Source: Fidelibacterota bacterium (GTDB lineage: Bacteria > Fidelibacterota > Fidelibacteria > Fidelibacterales > DSDE01). Taken from it: a stretch of DNA of 17,386 nucleotides. The position numbers were made by a program, and so were the translations under genes. The stretch is taken from assembly GCA_011049095.1 (NCBI GenBank), contig DSDE01000464.1, positions 1 to 17,386 on the forward strand. The letters are read 5' to 3'. Shown here piece by piece: positions 6,718 to 14,181 of this stretch. The notes under the pieces were generated by a model that did no database searches, was not told where the DNA came from, and worked only from the letters and a program-made list of their open reading frames with translations. Positions within the stretch are counted from its first letter, which is position 1. Every line of letters begins with the position of its first letter.

Positions 6718-8532
6718 TTAATCGCTTTCCGGCAACTCCGCTTCAAAAAGCTGAGGAGTATAGATCCGCGAAAGTTCCTTCTTTTTATTGGTCAATTCCT
6801 GATTTTGCCGCATCAGCCTAAGAATTTTTGCCTCATCATTTCCGGCAGCAATCATATTTACCTGCAGCGCCGCCAATTCCGACTGAATATATTGTTCTTC
6901 CAGATGACGCATACAATCGAGAAAAGTCTTGTCAGGATTCACCAGAGCATCGCTTTCCAGATACAATCGTGTCAAAAAACTGCGAATACCCTCATCTGAG
7001 ATTGTATCAATAAGCTCTGCTGCATCTATGTGCATATTCTCAGAAAAAGCGCTGTAGAGCGCCTTAGCTGTCTGGATATAAAGTGTATGTTCAAAAAGCT
7101 CTACTGGCAGATACGCCTGACTTATCCGGCGGTATTTCTCTTCCGGCAGAAGCAATATTTGTAAAAGATGGTACCTAGAGGCATCCGCAAGGTTTTGAAA
7201 GTTTTTTTCTTTTGGTGTGACGATAACATTAAGCTCACTGCCAGCGCCCTGTCTGCCCCGGCGCAATTCATTCATCAGTGACTCAAAGGTAACCTGAAAT
7301 CGTTTGCTTATTTCCCGCAGAAAAAACTCCTGGAAAAGAGCATCCTGAAAAGAGCGCGCCTGCTCAACAATCATTTGCAGCGTTTCGCTTTTTTTGCGGC
7401 TTTCCATATTTATCGGCTGAAAATGCTTCTCGAGAAAGCCAATAAATGGCAGCGCTTGCTGAATTTGCTTTTGAAATGTTTCCTTTCCCTCTTTTTTGAG
7501 AAAGCTGTCGGGGTCTTCGCCTGGCGGAATTTCCAGAACAGCCACTTCCAAGCGCTTAGCTAAAAGCAAAAAGCCCGTTTTAATGGCGGCTTGCTGACCG
7601 GCCTCATCGGAATCATAGCAGAGTACAGCTTTTTTTGCAAAACGACCGATGAGGCGAGCATGGTCAGGAGTAAATGCAGTGCCGCTGCCGGCAATTGTAT
7701 TTTGAAAACCGGCCTGCCAAAGTTGGAGAAAATCCATATAGCCTTCCACAATTAAAACTGTCTGCGCATTTCGTATGGCTTTTTGCGCCTGAGCTAGACC
7801 ATAGAGAATTCGGCCTTTATGATAGAGGGGTGTTTCTGGTGAATTGAGATATTTAGCCTCAGTTTTATCATCGGAAAGGGTTCGGCCTCCAAAACCGGCG
7901 ATTCGGCCCTGAAGGTCCCAGATCGGAAAAATTATTCGATTTCGAAAGCGATCAAAAAAGCGGCCCGACTCGCTTTTGGTAAATAATCCGCTCAAGTCCA
8001 GCAATTCTGACGACACCCTTTTGCGGTTGAATTCAGTCAGGAGTGTATCCCAGGCCTCAGGTGCATAGCCGATCTGAAAATTATGAATCGTTTCATCAGT
8101 AATGCCGCGGCGACGAAGATATTCTATGGCTCCTGCGCTGCCTTTTTCCCGGAGTTTCTTTACATATAGAAAAGCGGCCTGACTGTGTAGTTCAGCCAAT
8201 TTCGCCACTTCGCTTTTATCTGTCGTTGGCCCCTCATCTATCTCCAGAGGAATATTTGCCCGTTCTGCCAGCATTTTTACAGCTTCAAAAAAAGTAAGTT
8301 TTTCATAATCACGGATAAATGTGATGACATTTCCCCCAACGTGACAGCCAAAACAATAAAAAATCTGCTTGGCCGGAGTCACGCTGAAGCTGGCGGTCTT
8401 TTCATCGTGAAATGGACAGCGCGCCCAGTAGTTTTGCCCCTTTTTAGTCAGCTGCAAGTAGCCGCCGATGACATCCACAATGTCATTTCCATCCCGAATC
8501 CGCTCAATTGTCTGCTCTGGCACGCGGACCAT
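6718..8532 (-). CDS. dnaG: DNA primase DnaG
   Basis: A 604-aa primase that makes RNA primers at the replication fork. The N-terminal zinc-ribbon has CPFH (Cys39, His42) and CFGC (Cys60, Cys63). The core contains FRNRIIFPIWD (196-206) and YLNSPETPLYHKG (228-240). The TOPRIM domain carries VEGYMD (Glu263) and YDSDEAGQQAA (Asp307, Asp309), the metal-binding residues of primer synthesis. A C-terminal helical region of about 200 residues corresponds to the helicase-binding domain. Length is normal for the family. ATG 8532 is 3 bases past the mutS2 stop, with GGAG nine bases upstream inside mutS2. In many bacteria dnaG sits next to rpoD or rpsU; here it is between mutS2 and an isocitrate dehydrogenase-type gene. 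Confidence 0.97.
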   Translation of the reverse strand: MVRVPEQTIERIRDGNDIVDVIGGYLQLTKKGQNYWARCPFHDEKTASFSVTPAKQIFYCFGCHVGGNVITFIRDYEKLTFFEAVKMLAERANIPLEIDEGPTTDKSEVAKLAELHSQAAFLYVKKLREKGSAGAIEYLRRRGITDETIHNFQIGYAPEAWDTLLTEFNRKRVSSELLDLSGLFTKSESGRFFDRFRNRIIFPIWDLQGRIAGFGGRTLSDDKTEAKYLNSPETPLYHKGRILYGLAQAQKAIRNAQTVLIVEGYMDFLQLWQAGFQNTIAGSGTAFTPDHARLIGRFAKKAVLCYDSDEAGQQAAIKTGFLLLAKRLEVAVLEIPPGEDPDSFLKKEGKETFQKQIQQALPFIGFLEKHFQPINMESRKKSETLQMIVEQARSFQDALFQEFFLREISKRFQVTFESLMNELRRGRQGAGSELNVIVTPKEKNFQNLADASRYHLLQILLLPEEKYRRISQAYLPVELFEHTLYIQTAKALYSAFSENMHIDAAELIDTISDEGIRSFLTRLYLESDALVNPDKTFLDCMRHLEEQYIQSELAALQVNMIAAGNDEAKILRLMRQNQELTNKKKELSRIYTPQLFEAELPESD

Positions 8533-8535
8533 TTT

Positions 8536-10878
8536 CTAAAGCTCCACGATTGTCACGCCATGGCCGCCCTGCTCCAGAGCGGCCATGCTAAAGTTTCGAA
8601 TACGGGAATCATGCTTCAGCATCTCATGAAGCAGTTTTTTGAGAATGCCATCACCTGTACCATGAAGAATCTCAATAAATGGCAAAGCAGCCCGAGCCGC
8701 CTGATCAATAAAGCGATCGGCTTCATTCAGCGCCTCATCTCCCCGAAAGCCTCGAAGATCGAGACGAATAGAACGGATCTCCTGCGGCTTCTGGATCGTA
8801 GCTTCCACTCGCTGCTCACATTTATGTGGCTGGGCAAGCCACTGTGCCTCGAGACGCATTCGGCTGCCATTGATGTCAACCCACACTTTTTTTGTTCGAG
8901 GATTAATTTCAATAATTTTACCATTTTGTCTGAGATGACTGACCCAGACCTCCATTCCGGTTTTCAATTGAGAAAAATGAAGCTTTGTCAGAGCGGCTTC
9001 CGAAGATACCAGACTTTGAGAGCTATTGTCAATGCGCTCATCCCAATGGTGCATCACGCTCTGCGCCCGCTTAATCACCTGGCTAGAGGCCGCATTCTCC
9101 CGCACCTCCTGAATAGTCTCCCGCAGCTCTTTCTGCATCTCAACCAGAATATTCTGAGCCTTCTGATAAGCTTCTTTTTCTGCTCGCTTATATTTATGGT
9201 CAATCTCTTTCCGCTTTTCAGCAATGAGCTGCTTCTCAGCCTTCAGGTCTTGATCCAATTTTTTCGTCTGGGCGAGTAGCTCATTAAAACGAGTGATTTT
9301 TCGCTGCAAATCGGTGATGAGGCGCTCAATTTTCTGCCGGCTTTGTCCGCTCCGCTGTCGGGCATATTCAATCACAGTCGGAGCCATCTTCAGCCGCTCG
9401 GCAATTTCCAAAGCATAGCTTGATCCCGGCACTGATTGCTGAAAAAGATAGGTGGGCGAAAGAGTTCCCTCGTTGAAGCTCATACTGCCATTTTCCAGTC
9501 CCGACAGTTCATAAGGCAGCGTTTTAAGCGCTGAATGGTGAGTGGTGGCCAGGAATATTGATTTTCTGCTTATCAGAGAATGAATCACCGCCTCGGCGAT
9601 GGCGGCGCCTTCATCAGGGTCTGTACCGGTTCCCAGCTCATCTAAAAGCACCAGACTCTTGGAGCTGGCATTTTCCACAATATTTTTTAGATTGAGAATG
9701 TGGCTGCTGAATGTGGACAAGTCGCCGTCAATCGACTGGTTATCGCCGATATCCACAAAAATCTGGTCAAATTCAGGCAGGGCGCTGCTGCTTTCCGCCG
9801 GCAAAAGAAGTCCGGCCTGATTCATCAGCGCCAAAAGCCCCACAGTCTTTAGTGTAACGGTTTTGCCGCCGGCATTGGGACCAGAAATCAAGATTCCGTA
9901 TTGCTCCGGTTTTAAATGAAGGTTTAGCGGCACGACCTTTCGCTGCATTTCCAGCTCCAGATTGCGGCCATTACGGATGCGAATTTCCCCTTGAAATGGT
10001 TCCGGCATATCGCAGGAATAGGCCACTGCCAATAAACCTTTGGCGTGGAGAAAGTCCAGCTCTTCCAATAAAAAAACAGCCTGCTCAACCCCATATAGCT
10101 CCTGGCGCAGCTCTTCGCTTTTTTCCTTTAGAATGCGCTGAATTTCCGCTGCCTCATCAAGCTCTGCCTCCCGAAGCTGATTATTGAGCTGAATAATTGC
10201 CATCGGCTCGATGTATATGGTCTGTCCCGTCTGACTTTGATCGTGAATGATTCCCTGAATTGCATTTTTCCTGGAAGCTCTCACAGGAATAACCAGGCGT
10301 CCATTGCGATATGCCACCTGAGCCTGACTGCTGATATTATCTTCAGCAGCCTCGGAAGCAATGCGCTGCACCTGGCTTTGAATATCTCTCTGCAGTTTAT
10401 TGATTCGCCGCCGGATATGACGCAGCTCAGAAGAGGCGTTGTCTGCTATCGAGCCGTTGGCGTCAAAGATGCTGAGTATGCTGTCTTCTAAAAATTTTAG
10501 GGGAACTGTATGCTCTTGAACCAGGGTTTTCAATTTTGGGTAGCCATTTCTGCCGCGGAAATAGTTTGCAGTATGGCGGGCTGCAGTCAGGATTGTGGCC
10601 AGGGTATAGAGCTCATCGCCTGAAAGTGTGGCATCCCGAATGGAAGCACGGCGCAGTGAATCGCTCATATTGGGAAAAGCCAGCAGCGGCAAAGCAGAAT
10701 CTAAAGCAATAAGCTGCCGCATTTCTAAAGTCAGCAACTGCTGCCGGCGATAATCAGCCAGCTCCATAAAAGACAGGAGCCCACCGAGACGACCCTGAGC
10801 CCGCTCTGTAATGGCTCCCTCGGCTAAGACTTGCCGGATTTTACTAAATCCTAGCTGTTGATAAAGGTCTTGAGACAT
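8536..10878 (-). CDS. mutS2: Endonuclease MutS2 (MutS-family ATPase with Smr domain)
   Basis: A 780-aa protein of full family length. The N-terminal half is the helical clamp/lever region without the mismatch-recognition domain of MutS. The ATPase has Walker A GPNAGGKT (333-340), the switch segment STFSSHILNL (388-397), Walker B LVLLDE (409-414) and the D-loop GTGTDPDEG. A charged coiled coil follows (about 505-600), then a small beta region (KTGMEVWVSHLRQNGKIIEI). The C-terminal Smr nuclease domain (about 701-780) has LDLRG (706-710), HGTGDG (739-744) and GGHGVTIVEL. MutS2 acts in suppression of recombination and, in some bacteria, in ribosome-collision rescue. ATG 10878 lies one base after the cvpA stop. 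The stop codon is TAG, three bases before dnaG. Confidence 0.97.
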   Translation of the reverse strand: MSQDLYQQLGFSKIRQVLAEGAITERAQGRLGGLLSFMELADYRRQQLLTLEMRQLIALDSALPLLAFPNMSDSLRRASIRDATLSGDELYTLATILTAARHTANYFRGRNGYPKLKTLVQEHTVPLKFLEDSILSIFDANGSIADNASSELRHIRRRINKLQRDIQSQVQRIASEAAEDNISSQAQVAYRNGRLVIPVRASRKNAIQGIIHDQSQTGQTIYIEPMAIIQLNNQLREAELDEAAEIQRILKEKSEELRQELYGVEQAVFLLEELDFLHAKGLLAVAYSCDMPEPFQGEIRIRNGRNLELEMQRKVVPLNLHLKPEQYGILISGPNAGGKTVTLKTVGLLALMNQAGLLLPAESSSALPEFDQIFVDIGDNQSIDGDLSTFSSHILNLKNIVENASSKSLVLLDELGTGTDPDEGAAIAEAVIHSLISRKSIFLATTHHSALKTLPYELSGLENGSMSFNEGTLSPTYLFQQSVPGSSYALEIAERLKMAPTVIEYARQRSGQSRQKIERLITDLQRKITRFNELLAQTKKLDQDLKAEKQLIAEKRKEIDHKYKRAEKEAYQKAQNILVEMQKELRETIQEVRENAASSQVIKRAQSVMHHWDERIDNSSQSLVSSEAALTKLHFSQLKTGMEVWVSHLRQNGKIIEINPRTKKVWVDINGSRMRLEAQWLAQPHKCEQRVEATIQKPQEIRSIRLDLRGFRGDEALNEADRFIDQAARAALPFIEILHGTGDGILKKLLHEMLKHDSRIRNFSMAALEQGGHGVTIVEL

Positions 10879-10879
10879 A

Positions 10880-11617
10880 TTATTTTTCTAGGAGCTCCCG
10901 TAGGGCTTTAAGCTGCTCTATGTCTGTGCCCCGCAACATCCCAAAGATACGCTCTTTTTCTGCCTGGGGAATGTTTTCGTAATTATCCCGCAAAATTTCA
11001 ATCTCTTTGGAGCTAAATTTTCCGCTTCGTTCAAGAAGGCGGATCAGGTTATCTGGTGTAGCGCTTTCAGGAAAATACGCTTCCTGGAATTTTTTGCCAA
11101 ATATCTCAAGCTGCTCATCAAAGGTACCTTTGCCGATAAAGGGTCGTATCAGACTGTCATAGGCTGCCGGCGCGGCATTTCCAAATAATTGATAGCTGAC
11201 AGTATCCCTCTGTATAGATTGTACGATACTATTGGCCGGCAGCAGTGTCATTCCCCAATAAATAAGACTAATGAGCAAAATGGCTTTAAAGAAGCCGATA
11301 AGAAGACCACCAAGCTTATCGAGCCAACTGAGAAGGGCAAAGTCAGCCAGAGTTTTGATAGCTGTAGCTAAAACTTGCGCCAAAATGATGACCCCCATAA
11401 AAATGACAGAAGAAGCCACCAGACTGGCGATCTGGTCCGGGAAAGTGGGAAATTGTGCCAGCAGCCACTGCATCACATCATATTGGAATTTGATGGCAAC
11501 AATAATACCGGCAATAATTCCTGCCAACCTAAAAAGTGACATAATTAATCCAGAGATGATACCCCTGATCACAAACCAGGTAATCAAAACTAGGGCTACA
11601 ATATCGGCCCAATGCAT
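10880..11617 (-). CDS. cvpA: CvpA family membrane protein
   Basis: A 245-aa inner-membrane protein with about four hydrophobic helices (near 5-20, 27-43, 63-88 and 101-125). Typical CvpA features are the start MHWADIVALVLITWFVIRG and the SWLDKLGGLLIGFFKAIL segment (97-114) before the last span. A charged, probably cytosolic tail (130-245) makes it longer than the common 160-180-aa form. CvpA was named for colicin V production and is linked to envelope integrity; its biochemical role is unsettled. It is placed 3 bases after yqeY and 1 base before mutS2; cvpA next to mutS2 is a recurrent arrangement. Function in this organism is not evident beyond the family call. Confidence 0.88.
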   Translation of the reverse strand: MHWADIVALVLITWFVIRGIISGLIMSLFRLAGIIAGIIVAIKFQYDVMQWLLAQFPTFPDQIASLVASSVIFMGVIILAQVLATAIKTLADFALLSWLDKLGGLLIGFFKAILLISLIYWGMTLLPANSIVQSIQRDTVSYQLFGNAAPAAYDSLIRPFIGKGTFDEQLEIFGKKFQEAYFPESATPDNLIRLLERSGKFSSKEIEILRDNYENIPQAEKERIFGMLRGTDIEQLKALRELLEK

Positions 11618-11620
11618 CGT

Positions 11621-12067
11621 TTAGGCGCCAAGCATAGATTTGACCAAAGACTGCACTTTTTTACCGTCAGCCTGACCGCTTAATTTTTTCATAGCGATGC
11701 CCATCACTTTGCCCATATCTTTTATGGAGCTAGCGCCGATTTCAGCAATTACTGTCTTTAAAATATCAGATATCTGCTCATCATCCATTTCTGCTGGCAA
11801 ATAACTTTTAATCACTTCCAGCTCAGCATTCTCATTTACTGCTAAATCATCACGGCCAGCATTATGATACGTTGCGGCGCTCTCTTCCCGCTCTTTTGCC
11901 GCTTTTCGCAATACTTGCAGCTCTTCCGCCTCTTCTAGGTCGTGTATCAGCTCAATGCGCTTCTCCTTCAATTTGGATATCAGCGACCGAATCGTCCGAA
12001 TACGAAGCGCTTCACGAGATTTCATAGCCAATTTTAAATCATCTTGCAACTTTGACAAATAACTCAT
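11621..12067 (-). CDS. yqeY: GatB/YqeY domain protein
   Basis: A 148-aa soluble protein that matches the YqeY family along its full length: SYLSKLQDDLKLAMKSRE at the start, RIRTIRSLISKLK (22-34), the long charged helix with KEREES and YHNAGRDDLA, ELEVIKSYLPAEMDDEQI, and the C-terminal IKDMGKVMGIAMKKL. The second half is related to the tRNA-binding tail of GatB, the amidotransferase subunit that corrects misacylated tRNA. Free-standing YqeY has no firmly established role. ATG 12067 has a purine-rich AGAGAGGA ribosome site. It begins the very tight part of the minus-strand run (gaps of 3, 1 and 3 bases downstream). Confidence 0.93.
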   Translation of the reverse strand: MSYLSKLQDDLKLAMKSREALRIRTIRSLISKLKEKRIELIHDLEEAEELQVLRKAAKEREESAATYHNAGRDDLAVNENAELEVIKSYLPAEMDDEQISDILKTVIAEIGASSIKDMGKVMGIAMKKLSGQADGKKVQSLVKSMLGA

Positions 12068-12091
12068 AGCAATCCTCTCTTCATTGTGGCT

Positions 12092-12120
12092 AATTTATGA
12101 AAGTGACGCTTTGTTTACAA
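12092..12120 (-). promoter_or_regulatory. Possible internal sigma70-type promoter before yqeY
   Basis: On the minus strand, TTGTAA (12115-12120) and TAAATT (12092-12097) are separated by 17 bases and lie about 25 bases before the yqeY start. Each hexamer matches the sigma70 consensus at four of six positions. The 77-base gap here is the largest in the minus-strand run, so a second promoter feeding yqeY-cvpA-mutS2-dnaG is plausible. The match is weak. Confidence 0.3.
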
Positions 12121-12144
12121 TGATAACAGAACAGATTTGCGCTC

Positions 12145-12888
12145 CTAATCCTTCAGGGGCTTGAGTATGCTGGCAGCAATCAGTTTGCGATAGTTTTCCT
12201 GCTGATGAAGAACTTCATTATTGCCCAGATTACTGTGGCAGAGGATAATTTTGTTTTGAGCCGCTGTTTCGATGCTCAGGTTGGCTTCCTGCATTTCTAA
12301 AAACAAGAGGCCACAAGCTCTTAGACTATCAGCAAGCTGCCGATGTAAAATCTTTGTGCCTCCATTTTCTGTCATGATGTAAAAAAAGCGAGCTTCTTGA
12401 TTTCTTATCCACCAGACATATTTCTCCAGGTGAGAATAAATTCCATCGTAGAGCTGCACCTCCATTATATGATTTCGCAGCCCGCCATGCATCAGGATAT
12501 AGGCGATTGGGCTATAGCCGCCACTGTGTCCCGTTAAAATGATATTGCCGGGTTTATGGCTCCGCAAGACCTTCCTGGCAATCAGGCTATCCGTAAGCTC
12601 CGTAAGAAAGCGCTCCAGGCCTCCTTGCTCAGAGAGCTTGCCACCAAAAGAGTCTGGCGCATTTTTCGGCCCCTGTGGAATACTCAGAATGGCATTTTTC
12701 CTCGCCGACAGAAACTGCTTTTCAAGTTGAAAATAGCTGTTTACACTATCTATGTGATTATACCATCCATGAAAATGAATAATGAAATCGTTGTAATGCA
12801 GCTCGGCAGGAAAATGCCTTCCCTGATAATAATGGTCATCTGCCCGATCTTTATGGGTAAATGGTGCATTTCCCAGATGAAGCTTCAT
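12145..12888 (-). CDS. Alpha/beta hydrolase-like protein with disrupted leader
   Basis: This protein resembles an alpha/beta hydrolase: a strand with IIHFHGWYNH followed later by ILTGHSGGYSPIAY (nucleophile Ser122 counted from ATG 12888) and the strand VQLYDGIYS with a candidate acid Asp148. The His is unclear; the C-terminal LCHSNLGNNEVL may supply it. The specific family is not recognised. I chose ATG 12888 because AAGG lies seven bases upstream; a TTG at 12903 is also in frame. Further upstream, GTG AAA GCT TAG (12942-12931) is followed in frame by codons for LLFLLWPLILQGES, a classic signal-peptide core and cleavage region. An ancestral secreted form starting at GTG 12942 therefore seems to carry an amber codon at position 4. 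As read, it would be cytosolic and 247 aa long. The gene ends in TAG. Confidence 0.75.
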   Translation of the reverse strand: MKLHLGNAPFTHKDRADDHYYQGRHFPAELHYNDFIIHFHGWYNHIDSVNSYFQLEKQFLSARKNAILSIPQGPKNAPDSFGGKLSEQGGLERFLTELTDSLIARKVLRSHKPGNIILTGHSGGYSPIAYILMHGGLRNHIMEVQLYDGIYSHLEKYVWWIRNQEARFFYIMTENGGTKILHRQLADSLRACGLLFLEMQEANLSIETAAQNKIILCHSNLGNNEVLHQQENYRKLIAASILKPLKD

Positions 12889-12942
12889 GCTTTCGCCTTG
12901 CAAAATTAGTGGCCACAGCAGGAAAAGCAGCTAAGCTTTCAC
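12889..12942 (-). pseudogene. Signal-peptide coding region interrupted by in-frame TAG
   Basis: In the frame of the hydrolase at 12145-12888, bases 12942 down to 12889 read M(GTG)-K-A-stop-LLFLLWPLILQGES. The start lies seven bases past the stop of the upstream peptidyl-prolyl isomerase gene, a usual operon spacing. A single T-to-A change (TTG to TAG) in a leucine codon would create the stop. The residues after it have signal-peptide composition and are unlikely to occur by chance next to a frame-matched gene start. The region may be a true mutation, an assembly error or untranslated. Confidence 0.5.
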
Positions 12943-12949
12943 TGGCGAA

Positions 12950-13969
12950 TCAGATATTGACCTTGAAGTGCAGCTTGTCTTTCAGCTCCAGCAGATGATC
13001 CTGGTATTGTTCCATATTTCGTTCCTTGCTCCGCTCACTTCGCAGATCTTTCCGCAACTCATCGCGGTCTCGCTCCTCTTTCTGGCGGTCTTCAATCTTG
13101 ATAATATGGTAGCCGTAACTGGTCTCTACAATGTCGCTGATACTGCCAATAGGGAGCTCAAAGCTGGCATCTTCAAAGGCTTTTACCATTCTGCCTTTTG
13201 AAAATTTTTCATAGAGGCCGCCGTTTTCGCTGCTGCCTGGGTCTTCGCTATATTTTTTTGCCAATTCCCCGAAATCAGAGCCGCTCTTCGCCTCTTTTAA
13301 AATTCCTTCCATCTTTTTGCGAATCGCCTCTTTTTCCACAGCGTTTTTTCCCTGAGTCAAAAGCAGAATATGGCGCACAGTGGCCGTGGCATCTTCACCC
13401 AGCATAGCATCAAGCTCCTCATCGGAAATTTCTGCAAAAGTAAAGATATTTTCCTCTAGATAACGCTCTACAATCAATGATTTCCGCACATCCTCACGAA
13501 CAAAAGCTTCATCAAAGCCCTGCTGACTCACCATCTGCAAGAATGCCTCTTTCCCTCCATAGCTTTCAAAAATCTCTGCCATCTCAGCATCTAAATCAGC
13601 AGCTTCCAGGCTGATACCTTTGGATTCCGCTGCAGCCATCAGCAGCTTCCTTTCACCTTCCTGAATGGCTATTTCCTGGAGAAAATTCCTCACCTCCTGC
13701 ATCGGAACAGCCATCATCTGCTCCAAATCACCCTGGACCGCCCGATATAAAAAAGGCATAATATCATAATTGCTCACTTCAAAATCATCACTGCTGACCA
13801 GCGCCACTTTTTTTGTTGGCGTCAGCTCGGGAATACTGTCAGCCAGCGCGGTGAAAAAGGCAAATTCAGCGCTTTCTTTATCATAAAAAACTTCTGTTTG
13901 TTCTTTTTTGGCACATCCAATAATCAGCAAGGCCGCCAGCGCCAGCACGGCTGTCATTCTTCTTTTCAT
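12950..13969 (-). CDS. Parvulin-type peptidyl-prolyl isomerase lipoprotein (PrsA/SurA-like)
   Basis: A 339-aa lipoprotein: basic start MKRRM, hydrophobic core and lipobox LIIGC with lipidated Cys19. Residues about 60-190 form a helical chaperone part as in SurA N-terminal/PrsA proteins. The parvulin domain spans about 195-294: TVRHILLLTQG, FGELAKKYSEDPGSSENGG, LYEKFSKGRMVKAFEDASFE and SYGYHIIKIEDR are its standard blocks. A charged coiled tail follows. It likely assists folding of exported or outer-membrane proteins from a membrane-anchored position. AAGGAA stretches precede ATG 13969. It is the first gene of the minus-strand run and faces metH divergently, so the promoter is probably in the 13970-14181 gap. 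Whether it sits in the inner or outer membrane cannot be read from the sequence. Confidence 0.93.
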   Translation of the reverse strand: MKRRMTAVLALAALLIIGCAKKEQTEVFYDKESAEFAFFTALADSIPELTPTKKVALVSSDDFEVSNYDIMPFLYRAVQGDLEQMMAVPMQEVRNFLQEIAIQEGERKLLMAAAESKGISLEAADLDAEMAEIFESYGGKEAFLQMVSQQGFDEAFVREDVRKSLIVERYLEENIFTFAEISDEELDAMLGEDATATVRHILLLTQGKNAVEKEAIRKKMEGILKEAKSGSDFGELAKKYSEDPGSSENGGLYEKFSKGRMVKAFEDASFELPIGSISDIVETSYGYHIIKIEDRQKEERDRDELRKDLRSERSKERNMEQYQDHLLELKDKLHFKVNI

Positions 13970-14181
13970 TTTCGATTCCTTTCCTTGGGTTTTTTAAATT
14001 TCATTCGCAGTAAGTTAGCCTCTTCTAAGAACATTCACAAATAAAGCTTTATTTTTTTGGCCATCCTCTTTTTGAGAAATCTAATAAAACTCTGCTTTCA
14101 GAAAATATTTATCCCTTTAACGAGAATCATTGTAATTTAACTTATGATAAAAAATGACTTTATCGTCCAGAAAGGATTAAA
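13970..14181. promoter_or_regulatory. Divergent intergenic region between PPIase operon and metH
   Basis: This 212-base AT-rich gap must hold the promoters for both divergent units. TATGAT at 14143-14148 is a possible -10 box for metH but has no good -35 partner, and the minus-strand signals are weak. I looked for conserved cobalamin- and SAM-riboswitch core sequences, which would be natural before metH, and saw none. Ribosome sites are AAGGA (14172-14176) for metH and AAGGAA-type sequence on the minus strand for the isomerase. A 16-base palindrome lies in the middle. Confidence 0.45.
14039..14054. repeat. Perfect 16-bp palindrome in the divergent promoter region
   Basis: AAATAAAGCTTTATTT is self-complementary without a gap and is followed by four more T on the plus strand. 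Its position about 70 bases from the isomerase start and 128 bases from the metH start would suit an operator for a dimeric regulator. Simple AT-richness could also produce it, and no regulator family is identified. Confidence 0.35.

Noticed and set aside
8341..9279. A 312-codon plus-strand open frame antisense to dnaG and mutS2
   Set aside because: It overlaps two unmistakable minus-strand genes over their whole conserved regions, shows no recognisable motif and has shadow-like composition.
12931..12933. Genome-wide amber reassignment
   Set aside because: mutS2 (TAG at 8536-8538) and the hydrolase itself (TAG at 12145-12147) end in TAG at sensible family lengths, so TAG acts as a stop here.
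13970..14181. Cobalamin or SAM riboswitch before metH
   Set aside because: No conserved core sequences or matching stems are visible, and the AT-rich gap is too featureless.
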